The position numbers and the translations under genes were made by a program. The notes beneath the pieces were generated by a model that worked only from the letters and a program-made list of their open reading frames with translations, had not been told where the DNA came from and made no database searches. Positions 1 to 10,902 of a DNA stretch of 64,000 nucleotides are shown here, in pieces. Position 1 is the first letter of the stretch. Every line of letters starts with the position of its first letter. Source of the DNA: Luteimonas granuli (GTDB taxonomy: Bacteria > Pseudomonadota > Gammaproteobacteria > Xanthomonadales > Xanthomonadaceae); NCBI RefSeq assembly GCF_007795095.1, contig NZ_CP042218.1:310001-374000 (forward strand). Reading direction: 5' to 3'.

Positions 1-487
1 TCTGGCCGAAGCTGCGCATCACCAGGCTGCCGTCGTCGTCGAGCTTGTTGCGTACGCGGATCGCCACGTCGAAGCCCTCGTTGATGACGTCGACGCGGCG
101 GTTGCTCACGTGCATCTGCACCCGCACCTGCGGGTAGCGGGCGAGGAACTCGGGAAGCAGCTGCGGCATCTGCTGCTGCGCCAGTCCCACCGGCACGCTG
201 GCGCGGACGATGCCGCGGGGCTCGGCGCTCAGGCGGTCCACCACCTCCCGCGCGGCGGCGGCCTCGGCCAGCATGGACTGCGCATGCCGGTACACGCTCT
301 GCCCGACGTCGGTGACCGCGAAGCGACGCGTCGAACGCTGCAGCAGGCGGACGCCGAGTTCGGTCTCCAGTTGGCTGATGCGGCGCGACAGGCGCGACTT
401 CGGGATGCCCATCGCGCGCTCGGCGGCGGCGAATCCGCCGTGGTCCACGACCATGGCGAAGTAGTAGAGATCGTTCAGATCCTGCAT
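1..487 (-). CDS. LysR-family transcriptional regulator (3' end cut by window edge)
   Basis: Reading leftward from the ATG at 487 gives an uninterrupted frame to the window edge. The N-terminus (MQDLNDLYYFAMVVDHGGF) and the following helix-turn-helix (AAAERAMGIPKSRLSRRISQ, LETELGVRLLQRSTR) are a standard LysR winged-helix DNA-binding domain, about residues 1-62. After it comes the linker and the start of the periplasmic-binding-like effector domain (PRGIVRASVPVGLAQQ, then a YPQVRVQM segment). About 162 of the usual ~300 residues are present, so most of the ligand domain lies outside. Members of this family usually regulate a neighbouring divergent gene. Here the gene on the right, serS, runs in the same direction, so the target cannot be read from this window. 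The ligand is unknown. Confidence 0.9.
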   Translation of the reverse strand, partial: MQDLNDLYYFAMVVDHGGFAAAERAMGIPKSRLSRRISQLETELGVRLLQRSTRRFAVTDVGQSVYRHAQSMLAEAAAAREVVDRLSAEPRGIVRASVPVGLAQQQMPQLLPEFLARYPQVRVQMHVSNRRVDVINEGFDVAIRVRNKLDDDGSLVMRSFGQ

Positions 488-616
488 GGCGGCACCCTCT
501 TCAGAACAATGAGATGTATTTTATCCCCATTGTCCCGGCCACGCAACGAAAAGGCCTGCGCTACAACAGGTTGCAGCGCACTGGTCTTTCCGAACGCCGG
601 ATGCGGTCGGCTCGGC

Positions 617-2728
<2,112 letters not shown>

Positions 2729-2808
2729 CCGGCAGGCCCGCACACGCGATCGCCACTCCGTTTGTGTGACGCTCATCGCATCGCAGCCGCGCGCTGGAGG
2801 AACAGGCC

Positions 2809-3164
2809 ATGAGCGATCGCGACCGGGACCGCTCCCCGCGGCCCGGGCAGCCGGCTCCACCGCCTCGCGACCCCGGACCCGGAAGCGCCACCCCCTGCTC
2901 TGGATCCTGGTGCTGCTGGCCCTGTTGGCCTTCGGCTGGTTCATCTACAACGAGCGCGCCGGGGCCCCGGTTGCCCCGCCCGCACCGCCGATCGGAGTCG
3001 GCGACGCTGCCGGCCCCGCGCGCGATGGGCGCAGGCCGAAGCCGGTGGCCTGCGCCAGCGCATCGAAGCCCGGGAACGAGGTCGCGACGTTGGCGACGTC
3101 CGCGATCTCCACCTCGCCTCGGGCGACCTGCGCAGCGACCGCGAACGCCATCGCGATGCGGTGA
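2809..3164 (+). pseudogene. Small single-pass membrane protein gene with apparent -1 frameshift
   Basis: ATG 2809 follows a good ribosome-binding site (gctggaggaac) and opens a hydrophilic start (MSDRDRDRSPRPGQPAPPPRD). That frame then degenerates into Cys/Ser/Trp-rich shadow translation. In the neighbouring frame, from about 2875, the sequence reads RKRHPLLWILVLLALLAFGW, a textbook basic flank plus transmembrane helix, followed by a Pro/Ala-rich tail. Joining the two halves needs one base to be missing in the C-rich run at about 2870-2885. The true 3' end is uncertain: the shifted frame stays open to 3164, but its last ~220 bp lie antisense to the end of aroA. A sequencing error and a real mutation cannot be told apart here. 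Function unknown. Confidence 0.5.
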
Positions 3165-4318
3165 TCGCCGCGACTGTCGACGCTGCCGCCGCGCAGCGGT
3201 CCCCCTTCGATCAGCATGCCGTCGGGCGTCTCGTCCACGCGCGCACCGAGGGCCGCGAGGCCCGTGGCCATCGCATGGATGCGGTCGGATTCCTTCACCC
3301 TGAGTTCTTCCGCGCCACGGATCCGCGTGCGGCCCTCCGCACACGCCGCCGCCACGGCGAACACCGGGAATTCGTCGATCATGTCCGCCACCAGCGCCTC
3401 GGGCAGGTCGATCCCCTGCAACGGCGCATGGCGCACCTCCAGGTCCGCGATCGGTCCGCAGGCCCCCGGGCGGCGGCCGGTCTCGCGGATGTCGGCGCCC
3501 ATCGCGCGCAGCACGTCGAGAAGGCCGGTGCGCCGCGGGTCGACGCCCACCGAGCGCAGCCGCAGCAACGAGCCCGGCACCAGGGTCGCGGCCACGATGA
3601 AGAAGGCGGCGGAGGAGAAGTCTCCCGGCACCTCGATGTCGCACGCGCACAGCCGGTGGCCTCCGTCGAGCCTCGCATGCCCCGGCGCGGATTCGACCGG
3701 CCAGCCGAAGGCCGCGAGCATGCGTTCGGTGTAGTCGCGGGTCGGTCGGGGCTCGCGCACCCTGGTTGCCCCTTCCGCGTACAGGCCGGCGAGCAGCACG
3801 GCGGACTTCACCTGCGCGCTCGCCACCGGCAGTTCGTAGTCGATGCCGCGCAGCGCACGTCCGCCCGCGATGCGCAGCGGCGGTCGCTCGCCGTCATCCG
3901 AGTCGATCGCCGCCCCCATCGCACGCAGCGGCGCCATCACCCGCTGCATCGGCCGCTGCGACAGCGACGCGTCGCCGGCGAGCACGCTGTCGAAGCGCTG
4001 CCCCGCGAGCAGGCCGGCAAGCAGGCGCATGGCGGTGCCCGAGTTGCCACAGTCGAGCACGCCGGCGGGTGCGCGCAGACCGTCGAGGCCGACGCCGTGG
4101 ACGATGCGGCGGGTCGGTGCCGGCGCGTCGATCTTCACCCCCATGGCGGTGAAGATCGCCGCCGTGGCGCGCGTGTCCTCGCCTTCGAGGAAGCCGTCGA
4201 TGCGCGACGTCCCGTCGGCCAGCGCACCCAGCATCACCGCGCGGTGCGAGATCGATTTGTCGCCCGGGACCCTGATCTCGCCGGCAAGTGCCCGGCCCGT
4301 CGACGCCAGCCAGTCCAT
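2945..4318 (-). CDS. aroA: 3-phosphoshikimate 1-carboxyvinyltransferase (EPSP synthase)
   Basis: Shikimate-pathway enzyme that joins shikimate-3-phosphate and phosphoenolpyruvate to give EPSP, on the way to chorismate. The family signatures are visible in order: GDKSISHRAVMLGAL near the N-terminus, LDCGNSGTAMRLLAGLLAG (about residue 95), the RPTRDYTERML segment, EELRVKESDRI and, near the end, GDHRIAMAFAVAA. The product is 457 aa, compared with 427 in E. coli. The last ~28 residues, after ATGFGLR, are a Pro/Gly/Ala tail that I do not recognise as AroA, which suggests that the natural stop has been lost or shifted. This tail overlaps the damaged small membrane-protein gene on the other strand. 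The gene lies 20 bp downstream of pheA and ends the serC-pheA-aroA run. Confidence 0.95.
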   Translation of the reverse strand: MDWLASTGRALAGEIRVPGDKSISHRAVMLGALADGTSRIDGFLEGEDTRATAAIFTAMGVKIDAPAPTRRIVHGVGLDGLRAPAGVLDCGNSGTAMRLLAGLLAGQRFDSVLAGDASLSQRPMQRVMAPLRAMGAAIDSDDGERPPLRIAGGRALRGIDYELPVASAQVKSAVLLAGLYAEGATRVREPRPTRDYTERMLAAFGWPVESAPGHARLDGGHRLCACDIEVPGDFSSAAFFIVAATLVPGSLLRLRSVGVDPRRTGLLDVLRAMGADIRETGRRPGACGPIADLEVRHAPLQGIDLPEALVADMIDEFPVFAVAAACAEGRTRIRGAEELRVKESDRIHAMATGLAALGARVDETPDGMLIEGGPLRGGSVDSRGDHRIAMAFAVAAQVARGEVEIADVANVATSFPGFDALAQATGFGLRPSRAGPAASPTPIGGAGGATGAPARSL

Positions 4319-4338
4319 GCGTGCGCCCTGCCCTGCGC

Positions 4339-5496
4339 TCACGGCACGGCCACCGGGTAGGAACCCAGCACCCGTACCTCGCCTGCGAACGCGTCGATCT
4401 CGGCCAGCGCATCCTTCAGCGGCGACTCGTCGGCATGCCCGCCCACCTCGATGAAGAAAGCGTACTGCCACAGCGCGCCGTGCGCCGGCCGCGACTCGAT
4501 GCGGTCCATGCTGATGCCATGCCGCGCCAGCGGCTCGAGGATGCGGTACAGCGCGCCTGGCTGGTCCCGGATCGACACCAGCAGCGAGGTGCGGTCGTGG
4601 CCCGACGGCGGGAAGGCGGCGCGACCGAGCACCAGGAAGCGGGTGGTGTTGTCGTTGCGGTCCTCGATCGGACCGGCGACCACCTTCAGGCCGTAGACCT
4701 GGCCCGCGGTCTCGCCGGCGATGGCCGCGGCGTCGTCGGCATTGCGGGCACGGCGTGCGCCCTCGGCGTTGCTCGCCACCGGCAGCCGCTCGGCCAGCGG
4801 CAGGTGCTGCCGCAGCCAGTGCTTGCACTGCGCCAGCGACAGCCCGTGCGAGTAGATGCGCTCGATGTCCTCGATGCGCCCGGTGCGCGACATCAGATAC
4901 TGGTGCACGCGCAGCTCGACCTCGCCGCAGATCATCAGCGGCGAGGTCAGGAACATGTCGAGCGTGGACTGGATCGTACCCTGGCTGGAGTTCTCCACCG
5001 GCACCACGCCGAAGTCGGCGGCGCCGGAGGCCACCTCCTCGAACACCTCCTCCACGCTGGCCAGCGGCAGCCCGTGCGCGGAATGTCCGAAGTGCTTCTG
5101 CATGGCCTGCTGCGAGAAGGTGCCCTCGGGGCCGAGGTAGCCGACCTTCAGCGGCTCCTGCTGCGCCAGGCAAGCGGACATGATCTCGCGGAACAGCCGC
5201 ACCAGCACCGCGTCCGAAAGCGGCCCCTGGTTGCGGTCCACCACCCGGCGCAGGACCTGCGCCTCGCGCTCGGGGCGGTAGTAGTCGATGGCGGCGGCAA
5301 GCCGACCCTTGGCGCGCCCGACCTGGCGGGCGAACAGGGCGCGCTCGGCGATCAGCGCCTGGATCTCGCGGTCGATGCCGTCGATCTGCGCCCGCACCGC
5401 GGCGAGGTCGGGCTTCGCGCCGGCGGCGTCCGTCCGGGACCCGCCAGCTTCACCACCCTGGTCGCCCTCGCGGTCGATGTCGCGGGTGTCAACCAT
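4339..5496 (-). CDS. pheA: Bifunctional chorismate mutase / prephenate dehydratase (P-protein)
   Basis: Converts chorismate to prephenate and then to phenylpyruvate in phenylalanine biosynthesis. Three parts are visible: an AroQ-type chorismate mutase helix bundle ([20 protein letters not shown], about residues 36-115); the prephenate dehydratase domain starting [12 protein letters not shown], with [14 protein letters not shown] and the [11 protein letters not shown] segment that holds the catalytic TRF; and a C-terminal ACT domain for phenylalanine feedback, with [10 protein letters not shown] and ESRP. The length is 385 aa, normal for the family. I take the ATG at 5496, which overlaps the serC stop by 8 bp, rather than an in-frame ATG 33 bp further up inside serC. 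The overlap implies translational coupling with serC. Confidence 0.95.
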   Translation of the reverse strand: MVDTRDIDREGDQGGEAGGSRTDAAGAKPDLAAVRAQIDGIDREIQALIAERALFARQVGRAKGRLAAAIDYYRPEREAQVLRRVVDRNQGPLSDAVLVRLFREIMSACLAQQEPLKVGYLGPEGTFSQQAMQKHFGHSAHGLPLASVEEVFEEVASGAADFGVVPVENSSQGTIQSTLDMFLTSPLMICGEVELRVHQYLMSRTGRIEDIERIYSHGLSLAQCKHWLRQHLPLAERLPVASNAEGARRARNADDAAAIAGETAGQVYGLKVVAGPIEDRNDNTTRFLVLGRAAFPPSGHDRTSLLVSIRDQPGALYRILEPLARHGISMDRIESRPAHGALWQYAFFIEVGGHADESPLKDALAEIDAFAGEVRVLGSYPVAVP

Positions 5497-6595
5497 GGCG
5501 GCGCTGGAAGTCCCGCATATGGTCCACAAGCGCCTGCACGCCGGCCAGCGGCATCGGGTTGTAGATCGAGGCGCGCATGCCGCCGACCACGCGGTGCCCC
5601 TTGAGGCCGACCAGTCCGGCCTCGCGCGCCTCGGCCAGGAAGGGGGCGTCGAGCGCGGGATCGGGCAGGAAGAACGGCACGTTCATGCGCGAGCGCACGG
5701 CGGGGTCGACCTCGTTCCGGTACCAGCCACCGGAGCCGTCGATGGCGGCGTACAGCAGCTTCGCCTTCTCGTCGCTGCGGCGCGCGAACTCTTCCACTCC
5801 GCCCTCTTCGAGCATCCAGCGGAAGGTCAGCCCTGCCACGTACCAGTTCCAGGTCGGCGGCGTGTTGAGCATGGAGTCGGCGGCCAGCTGCAGGCGGTAG
5901 TCGAAGATGTCGGCGCGCGGCTGGCCGGCGCGCTCGAGCAGGTCCCGGCGCACGATCACCACCCCGATGCCGACCGGCCCGAGGTTCTTCTGCGCGCCGG
6001 CGTAGATCGCACCGAAGCGCGACACATCGATCGGCTCGGAGGCGATGCTGGAGCTGAAGTCCGCGAACAGCGGCACGTCGCCGGTGTCGGGGAAGGCATG
6101 GCCACCGGGCGCCGCCGGTCGGAACTCGACGCCGTGGATGGTCTCGTTGGCGGTGACGTGGACATAGGCCGCTCCGTCGGACAGGCGCCAGGACTCCACC
6201 GGCGGGATGCTGCGGTAGCCGTCGTCCTCGCTGCTGGCGGCGACGTTGAGGTCCACGTAGGGCCGCGCCTGCCGCGTCGCGGTCGCACCCCAGTGGCCGG
6301 TCAGTACGTAGTCGGCGCGCTGGCCCGGGTCGGCGAAGTTCAACGGCAGCAGCGCCTGCTGGGTGGTGGCGCCACCGGGCAGGAACAGCACCGCGTACTC
6401 GGCCGGGATCGACAGCAGTGCGCGCAGGTCGGCCTCGGCTTGCGCCGCGATCTCGATGAACTCCGGTCCCCGGTGGCTGATCTCGACGATCGAGGCGCCG
6501 GCGTCGCCGTACTCGAGCATGGTGTCGCGGGCCTGGAGCAGCACGGACTCCGGCAGCATGGCGGGACCGGGGCTGAAATTGTAGGCGCGCGACAT
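5489..6595 (-). CDS. serC: Phosphoserine aminotransferase
   Basis: PLP-dependent aminotransferase that makes 3-phosphoserine from 3-phosphohydroxypyruvate for serine synthesis; it also acts in the pyridoxal phosphate pathway in many proteobacteria. The start [19 protein letters not shown] is the canonical SerC N-terminus and sets the start at 6595. The GPAxLP loop, the [10 protein letters not shown] segment, and the [17 protein letters not shown] motif containing the Schiff-base lysine are all visible. C-terminal [17 protein letters not shown] is typical. The length is 368 aa (E. coli 362). The gene heads an apparent minus-strand operon serC-pheA-aroA, a pairing of serine and aromatic amino-acid genes that is common in gammaproteobacteria. 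Confidence 0.96.
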   Translation of the reverse strand: MSRAYNFSPGPAMLPESVLLQARDTMLEYGDAGASIVEISHRGPEFIEIAAQAEADLRALLSIPAEYAVLFLPGGATTQQALLPLNFADPGQRADYVLTGHWGATATRQARPYVDLNVAASSEDDGYRSIPPVESWRLSDGAAYVHVTANETIHGVEFRPAAPGGHAFPDTGDVPLFADFSSSIASEPIDVSRFGAIYAGAQKNLGPVGIGVVIVRRDLLERAGQPRADIFDYRLQLAADSMLNTPPTWNWYVAGLTFRWMLEEGGVEEFARRSDEKAKLLYAAIDGSGGWYRNEVDPAVRSRMNVPFFLPDPALDAPFLAEAREAGLVGLKGHRVVGGMRASIYNPMPLAGVQALVDHMRDFQRRHG

Positions 6596-6710
6596 GCCAT
6601 GACCTCGTTGCGTTGGATGGGCGATCCAGTATGCCGCAATGCAGCACCATGACAGCGGGCGCGGGACCGCAGGCGTACGATGGAACGCACCGAACTGGCG
6701 AGCCCCGGCC

Positions 6711-7691
6711 ATGTCCCGAACCCGGATCCCCACCCCGCCCGCGGCCGGAATCACCGGCGAATCCGTGTACCGCGACCGCCGCCGGCTGCTGCAGGCGCTG
6801 GCGCTCGCGCCGGCGCTGGTCGCGGCCGGCTGCCGCGGCGAGCCTCCGCCGCCGATGGACGTGCCGCGCGCAGCCACCCCGCCGCCCGGCGGTGGCGAGG
6901 CGACGGGCTTCGACACCGACGAACCGCTGACCCGCGAGCAGGATGCCACCAGCTACAACAACTTCTACGAGTTCGGCAGCGGAAAGACCGACCCTTCGCG
7001 CGCCCGCAAGACGCTGGTGACCTCGCCCTGGTCGGTCGCGGTCTCGGGCGAATGCGCCCGCCCCGGCACGGTGCCGCTGGAGACCCTGCTCAAGGGCCTG
7101 GTACCGGAGGAGCGCATCTATCGCATGCGCTGCGTCGAAGGCTGGTCGATGGTGATCCCGTGGCTGGGCGTGCCGCTGGGCCAGGTACTGAAGCGCTTCG
7201 AACCGGGCGCGGATGCGAAATTCGTCGCCTTCACCAGCCTGGCCGACCCGCGCCAGATGCCCGGGGTGCGCGTGCCCATCCTCGACTGGCCCTACCGCGA
7301 GGGCCTGCGGATCGACGAGGCCATGCATCCGCTCACCCTGCTGGTCACCGGCATGTACGGCAAGCCGCTCCAGCAGCAGAACGGGGCGCCGCTGCGGCTG
7401 GTGGTCCCGTGGAAGTACGGCTTCAAGGGCATCAAGTCGATCGTCGCCATCGAGTTCACCCGAAAGGCCCCACGCACCGCCTGGAACGACATGCAGCCGC
7501 GCGAGTACGGCTTCTTCGCCAACGTCAACCCGGCCGTGGACCATCCACGCTGGAGCCAGGCCACCGAGCGCCGGATCGCCGGCGACGGCAACCGCCTGTT
7601 CGCCGACCGCATTCCGACCCGTCCCTTCAACGGCTACGCAGATCAGGTCGCCGGCCTCTACCGGGGCATGGATCTGGCGCGCTGGTACTGA
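6711..7691 (+). CDS. msrP: Protein-methionine-sulfoxide reductase catalytic subunit MsrP (YedY)
   Basis: Periplasmic molybdopterin enzyme that reduces methionine sulfoxide in envelope proteins, using electrons from MsrQ. The N-terminus has a twin-arginine type export signal ([21 protein letters not shown], about residues 20-40). The mature part shows [14 protein letters not shown], and [14 protein letters not shown] contains the molybdenum-ligating cysteine at residue 141. [20 protein letters not shown] and [11 protein letters not shown] are typical of YedY. The length is 326 aa. A Cys at residue 41 right after VAAG looks like a lipobox, so lipidation is possible. I start at ATG 6711, because an upstream in-frame ATG would put 24 odd residues before the Tat signal. 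The gene is coupled to msrQ 2 bp downstream. Confidence 0.95.
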   Translation: MSRTRIPTPPAAGITGESVYRDRRRLLQALALAPALVAAGCRGEPPPPMDVPRAATPPPGGGEATGFDTDEPLTREQDATSYNNFYEFGSGKTDPSRARKTLVTSPWSVAVSGECARPGTVPLETLLKGLVPEERIYRMRCVEGWSMVIPWLGVPLGQVLKRFEPGADAKFVAFTSLADPRQMPGVRVPILDWPYREGLRIDEAMHPLTLLVTGMYGKPLQQQNGAPLRLVVPWKYGFKGIKSIVAIEFTRKAPRTAWNDMQPREYGFFANVNPAVDHPRWSQATERRIAGDGNRLFADRIPTRPFNGYADQVAGLYRGMDLARWY

Positions 7692-7693
7692 AC

Positions 7694-8353
7694 ATGGCGG
7701 CAGGACGCGGCCTCGTCCTGGCCAAGGTCGCGGTGCATGGGGCGGCGATGGCGCCATTGGCCGTGCTGGGCTGGCATGCCTGGCAGGTTGGCAGCGGTGC
7801 CGACCTCGATGCGCTGGGCGCGGAGCCGGTGGCGGCCATCGAGCACGAACTCGGGCTGTGGGCGCTGCGGCTGCTGCTGGCCACGCTCGCGATCACCCCG
7901 CTGCGACAGCTGCTGCAGCAACCGGTGCTGATACGCTTCCGGCGCATGCTCGGGCTGTACGCCTTCGCCTATGCGAGCCTGCATTTCGCCGCCTACCTGG
8001 TGCTCGACCTGCGTGGCTGGTGGACACAGGTGCTGTCGGAGATCGTCGAACGCCCCTACATCACCGTCGGGTTCGCCGCCTGGCTGCTGCTCGTGCCGCT
8101 GGCACTGACCTCGACCCGCGGCTGGATGCGGCGGCTGGGCCGCGGCTGGGGGCGGCTGCACCGCCTGGTCCATGTCATCGCCGTGCTGGCGGTGCTTCAC
8201 TTCTGGTGGGTGGTCAAGTCCGATGTCCGCGAGCCGCTGCTGTACGCGGCGATCCTGGCGGCGCTGCTGGCCTGGCGCCTGGCGTGGCGCAGGCGGCACC
8301 GCCCATCCCCATCGCGCGCGAACGCCTCAACCCGTGCCGAACAGCAGCAGTAG
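7694..8353 (+). CDS. msrQ: Haem-binding membrane subunit MsrQ (YedZ)
   Basis: 219-aa integral membrane cytochrome of the ferric-reductase-like (YedZ) family. It passes quinone or flavin electrons to MsrP. Hydrophobic helices are visible at about residues 12-32, 52-72, 85-105, 118-138, 150-172 and 177-195. Histidines that probably bind haem b lie in the segments LHFAAYLVLD and LHRLVHVIAVLAVLHFWWVVK, in the usual family positions. The start ATG is 2 bp after the msrP stop. The tail is Arg/Ser/Gln-rich and its last 27 bp overlap, tail to tail, the end of the FHA-domain gene on the other strand. Confidence 0.94.
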   Translation: MAAGRGLVLAKVAVHGAAMAPLAVLGWHAWQVGSGADLDALGAEPVAAIEHELGLWALRLLLATLAITPLRQLLQQPVLIRFRRMLGLYAFAYASLHFAAYLVLDLRGWWTQVLSEIVERPYITVGFAAWLLLVPLALTSTRGWMRRLGRGWGRLHRLVHVIAVLAVLHFWWVVKSDVREPLLYAAILAALLAWRLAWRRRHRPSPSRANASTRAEQQQ

Positions 8354-9112
8354 CGCCAGCAGGCCGGCCAGGACCACGGCCGCCAACAGCAGCCACGGCA
8401 GGCGCATGCCCCTGGCGCGATGGCGCGACTCCGCCGTCGGGGCGCGGACCGTGGCGTCGGCGGCGTGCGGTCTCCCGGAAACGGCCGACGGCGCCTCGAG
8501 CACGAAGCGGTGATGCGCGTCGAACACGATCTGGTCGCCCGGCCGCAGCACCGCATCGCGCACCGCCTCGCCATTGACCTGGCTGCCGTCGGCCGATCCG
8601 AGGTCCCGCAGCACCACCTGGCCGCGCAGCATCTCCACGCGCGCGTGGCGCTCGGCGAAGGCGGCCTCGTCGATGCGGATGTCCGCCTCGGGCGCGCGCC
8701 CGACCAGGCGCGGTCGCTCGAGGGTGAAGCTGCGCCCGTGGTAGCGGCCGCCGACGCCGCGCAACACCACGCGCACGTCTCCGGCCTCCCCGGTGCTGTC
8801 GCCGAAACCGGCCGGAGGCTGACGCGGGGGCCGCGGAGCAACCAGACGCATGCCGCTGCCGTCGACGAACACCGCGTCCCCGACCCGCAGCATGGCCATG
8901 CGCAGCACCGGCCGGCCGTTGACATGCACGCCGCGCGTGCCTGCGGGGACGGTGAGCCAGACGCCGCGGCGGTCGACGCAGAAGCTGACCATGGGCGATG
9001 CGGACACCGGCCCGAGGTCGCCGCCGCCGTCGACGCGTCCCACGCCGTGCACGCCCACGGGAAGCGGATAGTCTTCGCCGCTGGAGTCGAAGCGCAGCCT
9101 GAGGGTTTCCAT
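8327..9112 (-). CDS. FHA-domain protein with C-terminal membrane anchor
   Basis: 261 aa. Residues ~112-205 form a clear forkhead-associated (phosphothreonine-binding) domain: LVGRAPEADIRID, the AFAERHARVEM strand, and LGSADGSQVNGEAV followed by LRPGDQIVFD. Residues ~5-92 look like a second, degenerate FHA copy (GVHVNGRPV followed by LRVGDAVFVDG) without the GR/SxxH signature. A single transmembrane helix lies at about 236-257, with almost nothing after it, so the protein is tail-anchored with its FHA part probably in the cytoplasm. No Ser/Thr kinase or type VI secretion gene is nearby. A TAGATT -10-like box lies 9 bp before the ATG (9122-9127), which suggests a nearly leaderless mRNA. Confidence 0.85.
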   Translation of the reverse strand: METLRLRFDSSGEDYPLPVGVHGVGRVDGGGDLGPVSASPMVSFCVDRRGVWLTVPAGTRGVHVNGRPVLRMAMLRVGDAVFVDGSGMRLVAPRPPRQPPAGFGDSTGEAGDVRVVLRGVGGRYHGRSFTLERPRLVGRAPEADIRIDEAAFAERHARVEMLRGQVVLRDLGSADGSQVNGEAVRDAVLRPGDQIVFDAHHRFVLEAPSAVSGRPHAADATVRAPTAESRHRARGMRLPWLLLAAVVLAGLLALLLLFGTG

Positions 9113-9194
9113 TCGCGGGGAAATCTAGCATGCGTGCCCTTGGATCGCGCGGGCTCCGCACCGAGAATACGCAGCCCTGCCGCCGGAGCACGCC

Positions 9195-9470
9195 ATGTCC
9201 GCCATCGACATCCACCACCCGCACCGGCTGCCCATGCCGCGAGCCCGCGCGGTGGCCCAGCAGGTCGCCGACAAGCTCGTCGACCGTTTCGGGGTGGAGT
9301 GCCGCTGGAGCGACGATGTGCTGGACTTCAGCCGCGCCGGGGTGGACGGCAGCATCGCGCTGCGCCCTGGCGAGGTGCATGTCACCGCCCGCCTGGGCTT
9401 CCTGTTCGCCGCCATGCAGGGGCCGATCGAAGCCGAGATCCGGCGCGTGCTCGGCACGCATTTCGGTTGA
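9195..9470 (+). CDS. Polyhydroxyalkanoic acid system family protein (PHA_gran_rgn type)
   Basis: 91-aa soluble protein. The layout, an N-terminal helix rich in Arg/Ala (RARAVAQQVADKLVDRFGVE), then a central W-D-D-L/F strand (CRWSDDVLDFSRAG) and a V-D-G-x-I strand with a terminal helix (IEAEIRRVLG), matches the small PHA granule region family (Pfam PHA_gran_rgn). The family is named from genes linked to polyhydroxyalkanoate loci, but it is widespread in Xanthomonadales without PHA genes nearby, as here. It has no signal peptide or membrane segment. The molecular function is not known. The identification rests on the overall pattern rather than on catalytic residues. Confidence 0.75.
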   Translation: MSAIDIHHPHRLPMPRARAVAQQVADKLVDRFGVECRWSDDVLDFSRAGVDGSIALRPGEVHVTARLGFLFAAMQGPIEAEIRRVLGTHFG

Positions 9471-9546
9471 GGACGAGGGACGGCCGCGGCGCGGGCACAT
9501 CTGCGTCTATCCTAAGGGGTGCTCAGGGAAGGGGGAGCGGAACACC

Positions 9547-10464
9547 ATGCTGAAATGGCTGCCAGCGATCGTCGTTGTACTCGTCCTCGGTTCGGCCATG
9601 TCCTGGCTCGCGCACGGTCCACTGCGGCGTCGCGACGAGATCCGGGCGGGGATCGCCGCGCTGTCGGCGATGTCCTGGCGCGAATTCATGCACATCGTGC
9701 TGGAGGCCATGTCCCGGCGCGGCTTCCACCGTCTGGTCGGCCGCGAGGCCCCGGCCGGTGACAGCGACTACACCCTGGTCCGCAACGGGGAACATTGGCT
9801 GCTGTCGGCCAAGCACGGCAGCGCCTTCGTGCTGGGGCGGGCGCCGGTGGACGACCTGGCGGCGGACATGGGCCTCGCCGGCGCCGCGGGCGGACTTCTG
9901 CTCACCCAGGGCCGGATCGACGACGAAGCCCGCAAGGCGGCGCGCGGCCGACCGATCGAACTGCTGGACGGGGCCGCGCTGTGGCCGGAGCTCGGCGCCC
10001 TGGTGCCAGCGCAGGCCGCGATCCGCGAAGCCTCGGCCCGGCGGGCCCGTACGCTCAGCCTGGGCGGCTGGCTGCTGGCCCTGCCCATCGGCGTCGCGGT
10101 ATTCGCGCTCATGCCCGAGGCGCCGCCGGCCGGGCCGGTGAAAGCCACGCGGCCGGTTGCCACGCAGCCCGGGGCGGTACCGGATGCGGACCAGACGGTC
10201 GCGATGGAAGAACCGGCAGCCCCGATCGAGGAACAGCGCCGCGAACTGGCCAGCACCGTCGCCACCCTGCCGATGGTGACGCGGGCGGCGTGGGCCAGCA
10301 CCTCGACGCTGGAAGTGGCCGTGGTCGAAACCGGCACCGATCCGATCGATGCGATCTGCCCGCTGGTGGAGCGCTTCCCGGCGCTGGCCTCGTCGCGGAT
10401 CCAGCTCACGCCACCGCCGGACAGCGGCCGACCGGTCCGCTTCCGTCAGTGCCGCAGCTACTGA
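9547..10464 (+). CDS. Membrane-anchored Mrr/restriction-endonuclease-like protein
   Basis: 305 aa. A transmembrane helix at about residues 4-22 is followed by a cytoplasmic region (30-165) that resembles the Mrr/PD-(D/E)xK fold: SWREFMHIVLEAMSRRGF, then GDSDYTLVRNGEHWLLSAKHG and the later LLLTQGRIDDEARKAARG strand-helix unit. The nuclease triad would be Asp (in GDSDYT) and the x-A-K of LLSAKHG. The usual Gln or Glu before that Ala-Lys is Ser here, so catalysis is doubtful. A second membrane helix lies at about 171-189. After it comes a Pro/Ala linker and a ~90-residue C-terminal domain that I do not recognise (ending RPVRFRQCRSY). Similar single-gene Mrr-like membrane proteins are common in Xanthomonads and their role is unknown. 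Confidence 0.7.
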   Translation: MLKWLPAIVVVLVLGSAMSWLAHGPLRRRDEIRAGIAALSAMSWREFMHIVLEAMSRRGFHRLVGREAPAGDSDYTLVRNGEHWLLSAKHGSAFVLGRAPVDDLAADMGLAGAAGGLLLTQGRIDDEARKAARGRPIELLDGAALWPELGALVPAQAAIREASARRARTLSLGGWLLALPIGVAVFALMPEAPPAGPVKATRPVATQPGAVPDADQTVAMEEPAAPIEEQRRELASTVATLPMVTRAAWASTSTLEVAVVETGTDPIDAICPLVERFPALASSRIQLTPPPDSGRPVRFRQCRSY

Positions 10465-10649
10465 CGACCCGGCCGCGCCGGCCGCGCCGGCTGTCACCGG
10501 ACAGTCACCGGACCGACATCACGGGGTCACTGCCGATGGCTGGAATACACCCCGCGGCGGCCCGTGCAGCGCGCTCGATGGCACGCGCGCCGGCTGCCCA
10601 TCTCTCCCCCTCCTGATTCTCGAGGGGACGCTCCGTTCGAGTGCTGGCC

Positions 10650-10765
10650 GCCCGCCACGGACGCAGGGGGGATGCCCAGCCGGATTATGCGCGTCCTGCT
10701 CCCAGATCCGGCCGCCGGCCATCCATGGCCGGCTCTGGGCATCCCCCCCTGCATCCGCGGCGGGC
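10650..10765 (-). repeat. Palindromic element, copy 1
   Basis: Outer inverted-repeat arms lie at 10650-10679 and 10735-10765. They pair over about 30 bp with two mismatches and one bulged C. Inside is a ~44-bp core that, read on the minus strand, starts gccggccatggatggccggc and ends gggagcaggacgcg (10690-10733). The same core occurs in the opposite orientation in copy 2. The core itself contains a smaller GGCCGGC palindrome. Element type: structured intergenic repeat, possibly a non-autonomous mobile or processed-RNA element. No transposase is associated. Confidence 0.75.
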
Positions 10766-10902
10766 ACGACCTCTGGTCGCGGGCGGGAGGAGGTCTACGC
10801 CGACGGCGACGTCGACATCGAAGCGGCCGGATCCTGATGAGCCAGGCTGCTCGCGACCGCTCCTGCTCTTGGTCTTCCCTCCCGAAGCCGCAGAACGGTG
10901 GA

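Noticed and set aside
10493..10514. 11-bp direct repeat gtcaccggac as a second Pho box
   Set aside because: The spacing fits but the half-sites are GC-rich and lie 650 bp from pstS, just behind a gene end.
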